Source: Lachnospiraceae bacterium (GTDB lineage: Bacteria; Bacillota; Clostridia; Lachnospirales; Lachnospiraceae). From it: DNA of 5,210 nt. Where the stretch lies: the NCBI GenBank assembly GCA_003488445.1, contig DNLO01000162.1, positions 1 through 5,210 on the forward strand, written 5' to 3'. The notes beneath the pieces are model-generated. The model did not search any database. It was not told the DNA's origin and saw nothing but the letters and a program-made list of their open reading frames with translations. The position numbers and the translations under genes are program-made. Positions 1 through 5,210 of this stretch are shown one piece after another. Position 1 is the stretch's first letter; each line of letters starts with the position of its first letter.

Positions 1-1157
1 AACCGTATATATACCGCAACGGATATCCCGTATATCGCAGCCATGAAAGCCCTCTCGGAGCGTTTTGCCATGAACCTGCCGGAGCACAGTACCCGTACTG
101 TCGCCACGAAACAGAGTATCGCAAGAAGCGATGCCGAGATGAAGAGTATCCAGCCGAATGCCGTCATCATCCCCGCTCCCAGTCCGCCGTGACCTGCTTC
201 CTCCATCGCGATGGCAAAGTCCTGGTCTCCGAAGAGTGAAGTCTTGATCATCCCCAGGAATATATTGAACTCATTATACGGATCTCCGTATTTTTCCAGA
301 CAGACGAAGGGCTTGGCGGTACGTATATCAAAGATCCGCTGCCACAGCGGAGCACTCACCGGCTCTCCCACCTCCGGAGTGAACCCGACAGGCACGCCGA
401 AGCGTATCATATTGCGAAGCGGAGACCACAGCCCCAGCGGCGCACATATCACGGAAAAAACGACAAATTTCTTCATATGATCCACGAAACCGTCAGTACC
501 TGCATGTATCCATTTCACCACAAAGATCAGTGCGACTGCGGGAGCCACAAGCGCCGCAGAAAGCTTCGCCATCATACCCAGCCCGATGGTGAGCGCAAGA
601 GCTATGGTATACGACCATCTCGGGTCCACATTCCACTTCAGCGCATAGTAGATCGTCATCACGCTGAACATGACGGCAAGCATATCGTTGTTTATCGAGC
701 CTGCCATAAGTATGAATCCGGGATGAACAGCGCTTATCGCGAACGCTGTGACCATGGCCGTCTTCTCCAGCCTGAAATGTCTGAATATCAGATAAGAAAA
801 GTACAGAGTGATAAAGCTGTAGATCAGTGTGAGGATCTGCACATTCTCGCAGGCCGCTTCATAGGCGAAGCCAAGAACCTCCTGCAGACGTATCCACAGT
901 GCCGAGAGCATGTGATGAAGAGGCGGCTGGAAGAATCCCCACTTCTCTCTGGGATCAAAGTCGATCAGCAGATGCCCCTGGTGGAAGTACTCGATGAAGG
1001 CCGCCTGCCCGTCACCCGCTCCGAATCCTATGACATCGTGCTGCCGCATCCATGAGGGGGTGTAATACACGTAAAAAGAGCGCAGGACCACGGCCAGCAG
1101 CGATACCGCTGCCATTATGATACTTATGAGGTTAAGCCTGCTGCTCTTTTTTTTCAT
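1..1157 (-). CDS. GT39/PMT-type membrane glycosyltransferase, C-terminus cut by window edge
   Basis: This frame stays open from an ATG at 1157-1155 to the window edge, giving 385 visible codons with no stop, so the protein's end lies outside. It looks like an integral membrane GT-C fold glycosyltransferase of family 39, which as a family transfers sugars from polyprenyl-phosphate donors on the outer face of the membrane. A Lys-rich start (MKKKSSR) precedes a first membrane segment at about residues 9-31. A non-cytoplasmic loop follows with RQHDV (38-42), where D41 is the candidate catalytic Asp, then DFDPREKW (66-73) and PPLHH (78-82). Further hydrophobic segments lie near 106-125, 134-172, 183-216, 229-245, 333-357 and 372 to the edge. 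SINNDML (154-160) and MAKLSAALVAP (196-206) are also typical of this family. A long polar loop spans about 246-330. Only 3 bases separate it from the argS stop; a weak GGAAAAG lies at 1173-1167, so translation may be coupled. Acceptor and sugar cannot be told from sequence. Family assignment is fairly sure, precise function unknown. Confidence 0.8.
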   Translation of the reverse strand, partial: MKKKSSRLNLISIIMAAVSLLAVVLRSFYVYYTPSWMRQHDVIGFGAGDGQAAFIEYFHQGHLLIDFDPREKWGFFQPPLHHMLSALWIRLQEVLGFAYEAACENVQILTLIYSFITLYFSYLIFRHFRLEKTAMVTAFAISAVHPGFILMAGSINNDMLAVMFSVMTIYYALKWNVDPRWSYTIALALTIGLGMMAKLSAALVAPAVALIFVVKWIHAGTDGFVDHMKKFVVFSVICAPLGLWSPLRNMIRFGVPVGFTPEVGEPVSAPLWQRIFDIRTAKPFVCLEKYGDPYNEFNIFLGMIKTSLFGDQDFAIAMEEAGHGGLGAGMMTAFGWILFISASLLAILCFVATVRVLCSGRFMAKRSERAFMAAIYGISVAVYIR

Positions 1158-1160
1158 GGA

Positions 1161-2882
1161 TCACATCTTTTCCGGAGCCTCAAATCCGAGGATATCTATG
1201 CAGCTTTCCAGTATCCCCTTTGTCAGCGTGAGCAGTGCGATCCAGCTCTCCTGCTTCTGCCTGTCTTCTTCGGTTATGATCTTTGTCTCGTGATAGAATT
1301 TGTTGAAATCATTCGCCACCTGATAGATATAGGCACATATCCTGTGAGGTGCGAGATCCCTCCATGCCCCCTCTATCATGGGTGCAAATCCGGTAAGGCT
1401 CATCATCATGGCCTTTTCGGCGGCGTTGGCAGGTGTCAGGATCCTGAGCCCTTCCTGACGTCCTCCCGACTCCTTGTACTTTCTCAGGATGGACTTGATC
1501 CTCACTATGGTGTAGAGCACATAAGGTCCTGTATTTCCTTCAAATGACGTGAACTTGTCTATGTCAAAGATATAATCCTTTCTTGCCTCGTTGGAGAGAT
1601 CTCCGTACTTTATAGCGGCCAGGCCGATCTTCGCTGCGGTGTCGGTGAGCTCTTCTTCAGTCATTTCAGCCCCGTTTTCCTTCATGCGCTCGTAGCACCT
1701 CTGATACACATCATCTATCAGCTCCTGCAGCTTCATCACTCCGCCGGATCTGGTCTTGAAGGGCTTGCCGTCCTTGCCGTTCATCGTACCGAAGCCCAGG
1801 AATTCCAGTCTGGTCTCCTCCGGGACTATGCCGCATTTTTTCGCTGCCCTGAACACCTGCAGGAAGTGCATATCCTGTCTTTTGTCCACCACATATATGA
1901 CCGAGTCGGGCTTATAGTCCTCCTCCCTCTGTACCAGAGTGGCAAGGTCAGTCGTGGTGTAAAGTGCCGCGCCGTCAGACTTGAGTATCATGCAGGGCGG
2001 TATCTCCTTGGCGTCGCTCTCTTCGCTCACATCCACCACGAGTGCACCCTGAGAGCTGTAGGCATATCCTTCCTTCTTCATGCGCTCTACCATGGGAGCG
2101 ATGTAAGGATCCGCATCCGACTCACCCTTCCAGATCTCGAAAGACACATTCAGCTTGTCATAGTTTGCTTTCAGATCAGCGACAGAGATGTCCATTATGT
2201 GGCGCCATATCCTGAGATACTCCTCATCACCGTGCTGGAGTTTGTATGTGATGTCCATGGCCTTCTCTTTGTAGGCCTCATCCTCCTTGGATCTGGCGGA
2301 TGCCGCGGGGTATATCTCGGAGAGCTCCTCCAGAGTCGGCATCCTGTCCATGCCCCTCTCCTGCATCTCTGCGATTATAAGGCCTATCTGCAGCCCCCAG
2401 TCTCCCATATGTATGTCACCGAGAGTTTTATTCCCCGTATACTTCGACAGCCTCTTGACGGCCTCTCCGATGATGGCCGCTCTCAAGTGCCCTATATGCA
2501 GCGGCTTGGCCACATTGGGTCCGCCGTAGTCCACCACCACGCTCTCGCTCTTTCCGGGCTCCAGGCCGTATTTTTCGGCCTCTGCCTGCTCCGCAATATA
2601 GGAGGCAAGATATCCGTCGCTGATGTTCAGGTTGATAAAGCCCGGCTTCACGCATTCGGTCTTGCTGAAGTACTCTGATCCCGTAAGCTTCGATGCCACT
2701 TCTTCCGCGATGACAAAGGGTGCCTTGTGTGCCTCCTTTGCAAGAGCCATAGCTCCGTTGCACTGATATTCGCAAAGATCCGGGCGGTTGGACACCGTCA
2801 CGCTTACCTTCGCATCATCATATCCGCACTCGCGGAATGCTCTCTTCAGCTCATCACTCAGTATATCCAGCAAATGTCTCAT
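1161..2882 (-). CDS. argS: Arginyl-tRNA synthetase (complete)
   Basis: This is a class I aminoacyl-tRNA synthetase that charges tRNA-Arg with arginine using ATP in the cytoplasm; it is normally essential. The 573 residues match the usual full length. The N-terminal tRNA-recognition (Add1-like) domain covers about residues 1-110 and includes SNRPDLCEYQCNGAM. The catalytic Rossmann domain starts with GGPNVAKPLHIGHLRAA (120-136), containing the HIGH signature at 129-132, and continues with HMGDWGLQIG (158-167). The KMSKS-equivalent is the degenerate loop GKDGKPFKTR (369-378), which is normal for many ArgS proteins. The all-helical DALR anticodon-binding domain runs from about 450 to the end, beginning NTGPYVLYT and finishing LGFEAPEKM, close to the usual ArgS C-terminus. 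The ATG at 2882-2880 overlaps the queH TGA (2881-2879) as ATGA. A good ribosome binding site sits 7 bases upstream, which supports this start. No frameshift or missing motif is seen. Confidence 0.98.
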   Translation of the reverse strand: MRHLLDILSDELKRAFRECGYDDAKVSVTVSNRPDLCEYQCNGAMALAKEAHKAPFVIAEEVASKLTGSEYFSKTECVKPGFINLNISDGYLASYIAEQAEAEKYGLEPGKSESVVVDYGGPNVAKPLHIGHLRAAIIGEAVKRLSKYTGNKTLGDIHMGDWGLQIGLIIAEMQERGMDRMPTLEELSEIYPAASARSKEDEAYKEKAMDITYKLQHGDEEYLRIWRHIMDISVADLKANYDKLNVSFEIWKGESDADPYIAPMVERMKKEGYAYSSQGALVVDVSEESDAKEIPPCMILKSDGAALYTTTDLATLVQREEDYKPDSVIYVVDKRQDMHFLQVFRAAKKCGIVPEETRLEFLGFGTMNGKDGKPFKTRSGGVMKLQELIDDVYQRCYERMKENGAEMTEEELTDTAAKIGLAAIKYGDLSNEARKDYIFDIDKFTSFEGNTGPYVLYTIVRIKSILRKYKESGGRQEGLRILTPANAAEKAMMMSLTGFAPMIEGAWRDLAPHRICAYIYQVANDFNKFYHETKIITEEDRQKQESWIALLTLTKGILESCIDILGFEAPEKM

Positions 2883-3442
2883 TTCTGTATCCTCTCTTCT
2901 TTCTGCCTTTTATCTTCCGCTTCTTTTCTGCTGTATCTGCATCCGCAGTAATCCTGCCTGTACAGTCCGTACTCCCGGGACAGTTCTATGGATCTTTTGT
3001 ATCCGTTCCGTTTCTTGAAGTCCGACGGGAGATGCTTCAGTCCACACTCCCCAGCCAGCCTCTCTCCTATCTCATTTATCCATCCCGCATTCTTGTACGG
3101 GGATATGGAAAGAGTCGTTGTGAAATACTCGAATCCATGCCCGGACGCATAATCTGCGGCTTTCCTCATACGAAGCTCATAGCACTTCCTGCACCGCGCC
3201 CCGCCTTCGGGTACATCCTCGAGCCCCGACGCCACCTCCTCAAAGCTTTCGGGGTCATACTCACATATTATAACATCTGCGGGAAAATTTGCCTCCCTCA
3301 CGAGCCTCTGAAGCTCCTTACTCCTGTGAATGTATTCCTCAGTGCTGTCCATGTTCGGATTGTAGAAGAAGAGCGTGATGTCGAAATATGACGCAAGATA
3401 CTCCAGCACGTATGACGAGCACGGCGCACAGCAGGCATGCAA
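2879..3442 (-). CDS. queH: Epoxyqueuosine reductase QueH (DUF208), start codon uncertain
   Basis: QueH reduces epoxyqueuosine to queuosine, the last step in making this modified base at the wobble position of GUN-anticodon tRNAs; it is an iron-sulfur enzyme unrelated to the cobalamin-dependent QueG. Numbering from the TTG at 3442-3440, the visible signature is HACCAPCSSYVLEYL (2-16; C4, C5, C8), FFYNPN (25-30), RCRKCYELR (83-91; C84, C87), TTTLSISPYKN (108-118) and QDYCGCRYS (163-171; C166, C168). These paired cysteines are the expected metal and redox ligands of the family. A charged tail (about 171-187) ends the protein and its TGA overlaps the argS ATG. The TTG is the first conventional start in the frame, but it falls inside the conserved LLLHACC strand. 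The same frame continues upstream with family-like sequence, so the true protein is probably longer by about 24-26 residues (see the extension entry). Identity is strong; the 5' end is not settled. Confidence 0.9.
   Translation of the reverse strand: MHACCAPCSSYVLEYLASYFDITLFFYNPNMDSTEEYIHRSKELQRLVREANFPADVIICEYDPESFEEVASGLEDVPEGGARCRKCYELRMRKAADYASGHGFEYFTTTLSISPYKNAGWINEIGERLAGECGLKHLPSDFKKRNGYKRSIELSREYGLYRQDYCGCRYSRKEAEDKRQKEERIQK
2890..2896 (-). promoter_or_regulatory. Ribosome binding site of argS
   Basis: GAGAGGA on the minus strand ends 7 bases before the argS ATG at 2882. It lies inside the last codons of queH and supports the argS start that overlaps the queH stop, so argS translation probably benefits from ribosomes finishing queH. 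Confidence 0.8.
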
Positions 3443-3529
3443 AAGCAGAGAGGGTCTTATGCCCCTCTCTGTGTCCGACGCTATGATCGCATCCAGCTCT
3501 TTCTGATAATCCCTCTTATCCGAAGTACT
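3443..3529 (-). other. Open in-frame N-terminal extension of queH without a usual start codon
   Basis: Read in the queH frame, this stretch is open from just after a TGA at 3532-3530 and joins the annotated TTG without interruption. From about 3511 it encodes DYQKELDAII followed, after a short linker, by RPSLLL running into HACCAPC. This is how many Firmicute QueH proteins begin: a YQK-type helix, a linker, then the first beta strand leading to the CC motif. No ATG, GTG or TTG occurs here. Possible rare starts are CTG at 3496 or 3448, ATC at 3487 and ATA at 3484 or 3460, none with well-placed ribosome binding sequence. The family resemblance is from memory of QueH N-termini, not from an alignment. 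The first bases (3529-3516) also encode the end of purL. Confidence 0.6.
3447..3470 (-). repeat. Perfect 8-bp inverted repeat in the purL-queH interval
   Basis: On the minus strand AGAGAGGG (3470-3463) and CCCTCTCT (3454-3447) are exact reverse complements around an 8-base loop (GCATAAGA). GC then TTTT follow at 3446-3441. The transcript could form a small hairpin just before the TTG at 3442. The stem is short for a terminator and the T-run is only four bases and broken by GC, so strong termination is unlikely, and termination here would cut off argS. It probably lies within queH coding sequence (TERGIRPSL), so it may be chance. If translation starts at the TTG, it would instead sit in the leader 4 bases before the start. 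Confidence 0.5.
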
Positions 3530-5210
3530 TCACTCCCGATTCAAAGACCTTCATGTCCTGTTCACCTGTGATATTGGAAGCGACATGATCGCCCTTTCTC
3601 TCTATGTGGCACATCTTGCCGAAGACCCTTCCGTCTGCGGAAAGGATTCCCTCGATCGCCTCGTAGGATCCGTTCACATTCCAGTATTCGTCCATGGTGA
3701 TATTACCGTCCGCGTCACAATATTTCGTGGCGATCTGTCCGTTCAGTGCGAGTCTCTCCAGCCACTCCTTCGGTGCCACGAATCTTCCCTCTCCGTGAGA
3801 AGCGGGGTTCACGTACACTCCGCCGAGCTCCGCCCCCGTAAGCCAGGGCGACTTGTTGCTCACCACCTTGGTGTATACCATCTTGGAGACATGCCTGTTG
3901 ATGATGTTGTAGGTGAGAGTCGGTGCATCCGGCTCCTGAGCATCGGTTATCTTTCCTTGGGGTACAAGTCCCAGCTTTATCACAGACTGGAACCCGTTGC
4001 AGATGCCCAGTACGAGTCCGTCCCTCTTATCCATGAGCTCCTGCATCGCCTCTCTTATCGCCGCGTTCCTGAAGGTGGTGGCAAAGAACTTCGCCGACCC
4101 GTCAGGCTCATCTCCTGCCGAGAAGCCTCCGGGGAACATCACTATCTGAGCATCCTTTATATGCTTTACAAACTCCTCCACAGAGCTTTGTATCATGCCT
4201 GAAGAGAGGTTCCTGAACACTCCGGTCTCCACATCGGCCCCTGCCGCCTCAAAGGCCCGGGCGCTGTCGTACTCGCAGTTGGTGCCCGGCATCACCGGGA
4301 TGAAGACCCTGGGTCTTGCTACCTTGTGTCTGCAGATATGCACACTCGATGCATCGCAGAGCACATCGGGAAGTCTGGTATCCTTATCGGATGTCTTCGT
4401 GGGGAATACCTGCTCCAGCGTCCTGTCGTATGCTGCCTGTATATCGGCAAGCTTTATCTTTTCCTTTCTATATGAGACCTCCGGGCTCTTTACTGTTTGT
4501 CCTATCACGCGGTAAGGTACCTTGATCTCCTTCAGCTTCTTCGGATCTGCCTCGGCGATGATGTTTCCGGTCTCCGAAAGGAACAGCTCTTCGGGAAGCA
4601 GTGAGTCCTCCAGTGCGACTCCTATCCTGTTGCCGAATGCCATCCTGGATATGGCGGGCGCTATGCCCTTCTCATCCAGCGCATATGCGGATATCACCGC
4701 TCCTCCGGCTATGGCTTTGGTGATGCCCGCATAGAGCTTTTTCACCTCACTGTATACCGGAAGGTCATATTCATCCACGGGTATGGTGAATTTCACTATC
4801 TTGTTGCCCGACGCCTTCAGCTCGGGTGAGATTATGTTCTTCGCATCTGCCACGTCCACTGCGAAGGATACCAGCGTCGGCGGCACATCGATATCCTCGA
4901 AGGTCCCCGACATGGAGTCCTTGCCGCCTATGGAAGCCAGACCATAGTTCATCTGGGCATCGAAGGCTCCGAGGAGTGCCGTAAAGGGAGCGCTCCAGCG
5001 GGATGCATCCTCAGTCATACGCTTGAAGTATTCCTGGAAGGTGAAGTGTATCTTCTTCATATCTCCGCCGGAAGCCACGATCTTTGCTATGGAGTCCGTG
5101 ACTGCATAGGCAGCTCCGTGATAAGGGCTCCAGCTGGATATATACGGATCGAAGCCGTAGCTCATCATGGTCGCACATCCCGTGGATGCACCCTCGGTCG
5201 GAAGCAGGGC
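3516..5210 (-). CDS. purL: Phosphoribosylformylglycinamidine synthase, C-terminal part with fused glutaminase (N-terminus beyond window)
   Basis: FGAM synthase carries out the fourth step of purine synthesis, converting FGAR, glutamine and ATP to FGAM. About 564 C-terminal codons are present. The frame is open through the right edge: 14 codons (ALLPTEGASTGCAT) precede the ATG at 5168, so that ATG is internal. Counting from it, the synthetase part shows MMSYGFDP, SPYHGAAYAV (14-23) and the nucleotide-binding GGKDSMSG (81-88), followed by an AIRS C-terminal fold to about 250. The class I glutaminase domain begins near RPRVFIPVMPGTNCEYD (285-301) and holds FPGGFSAGDE (345-354), the nucleophile C390 in GICNGFQ, and H458/E460 in SHGEGRF. 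All triad residues are intact. Fusion of PurQ-like glutaminase to PurL in one chain, with this sequence style, fits the roughly 1,240-residue clade of Clostridia, Streptococcus and Bacteroides. It ends KYFG with TAA at 3518-3516, directly before the queH region. Any purine-responsive control would be upstream, outside the window. Confidence 0.97.
   Translation of the reverse strand, partial: ALLPTEGASTGCATMMSYGFDPYISSWSPYHGAAYAVTDSIAKIVASGGDMKKIHFTFQEYFKRMTEDASRWSAPFTALLGAFDAQMNYGLASIGGKDSMSGTFEDIDVPPTLVSFAVDVADAKNIISPELKASGNKIVKFTIPVDEYDLPVYSEVKKLYAGITKAIAGGAVISAYALDEKGIAPAISRMAFGNRIGVALEDSLLPEELFLSETGNIIAEADPKKLKEIKVPYRVIGQTVKSPEVSYRKEKIKLADIQAAYDRTLEQVFPTKTSDKDTRLPDVLCDASSVHICRHKVARPRVFIPVMPGTNCEYDSARAFEAAGADVETGVFRNLSSGMIQSSVEEFVKHIKDAQIVMFPGGFSAGDEPDGSAKFFATTFRNAAIREAMQELMDKRDGLVLGICNGFQSVIKLGLVPQGKITDAQEPDAPTLTYNIINRHVSKMVYTKVVSNKSPWLTGAELGGVYVNPASHGEGRFVAPKEWLERLALNGQIATKYCDADGNITMDEYWNVNGSYEAIEGILSADGRVFGKMCHIERKGDHVASNITGEQDMKVFESGVKYFG

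Noticed and set aside
477..1055. Plus-strand open frame of 192 codons in the left part
   Set aside because: The minus strand here encodes a continuous GT39-like membrane protein with family motifs; the plus frame is His/Arg/Cys-rich, has no recognisable fold and crosses those motifs.
1866..2678. Long plus-strand open frame of 270 codons opposite argS
   Set aside because: It lies fully antisense to the well-supported argS coding sequence, shows no recognisable domain, and its Leu/His/Arg-rich composition is typical of a mirror frame.
2428..2775. Minus-strand 115-codon frame within argS
   Set aside because: It is an out-of-frame reading of the argS N-terminal and HIGH region with low-complexity Gly/Arg-rich sequence; argS itself is intact there.
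3447..3470. Inverted repeat as a true intrinsic terminator after purL
   Set aside because: The stem is only 8 bp, the T-run is four bases offset by GC, and the position would shut off queH and argS, for which no other promoter is visible.
3387..3515. Read-through of purL past TAA, since the purL frame stays open for some 40 codons downstream
   Set aside because: The PurL protein ends at its normal place after the glutaminase domain, and the frame beyond is an out-of-frame reading of queH with no conserved features.
3585..4202. Plus-strand open frame of 205 codons opposite the purL glutaminase domain
   Set aside because: It is antisense to conserved catalytic sequence including the nucleophile Cys and the HGE motif, with no family resemblance of its own.

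Overview
The window is a tightly packed, single-direction stretch of core bacterial genes, all on the minus strand. Read in transcription order from the right edge they are: the C-terminal part of phosphoribosylformylglycinamidine synthase (purL, cut by the right edge), an epoxyqueuosine reductase of the QueH family, arginyl-tRNA synthetase (argS), and a multi-pass membrane glycosyltransferase of the GT39/PMT type (cut by the left edge). The argS start overlaps the queH stop, only 3 bases separate argS from the glycosyltransferase gene, and no promoter is apparent between any pair. The four genes therefore look like part of one transcription unit whose promoter lies beyond the right edge.

The organism is probably a Firmicute of class Clostridia, perhaps Lachnospiraceae. 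This is inferred from three things: the single-chain PurL with its glutaminase domain fused at the C-terminus, in the sequence style of the Clostridia/Streptococcus/Bacteroides clade; the use of QueH rather than QueG; and the style of the ArgS and GT39 proteins. Base composition is moderate, near half G+C by eye, with frequent ATA isoleucine codons. Nothing in composition suggests recent transfer of any of the four genes.

In function the genes cover purine synthesis (purL), the last step of queuosine formation in tRNA (queH), tRNA-Arg charging (argS) and probably lipid-linked sugar transfer at the membrane (GT39). queH and argS share a tRNA theme. The glycosyltransferase seems to be only a genomic neighbour.

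The one real anomaly is the 5' end of queH. Its protein-like frame, including a typical QueH N-terminal segment, runs upstream to a stop at 3532-3530, yet it has no ATG, GTG or TTG until a TTG at 3442 that lies inside the conserved first strand just before the HACCAPC motif. A lost or misread base at the purL/queH junction is a natural explanation; a non-canonical start is the alternative. An 8-bp perfect inverted repeat lies in this same short interval. I found no mobile elements, CRISPR arrays, RNA genes or evidence of a new defence or metabolic system. Apart from the queH start, this is an ordinary housekeeping region.
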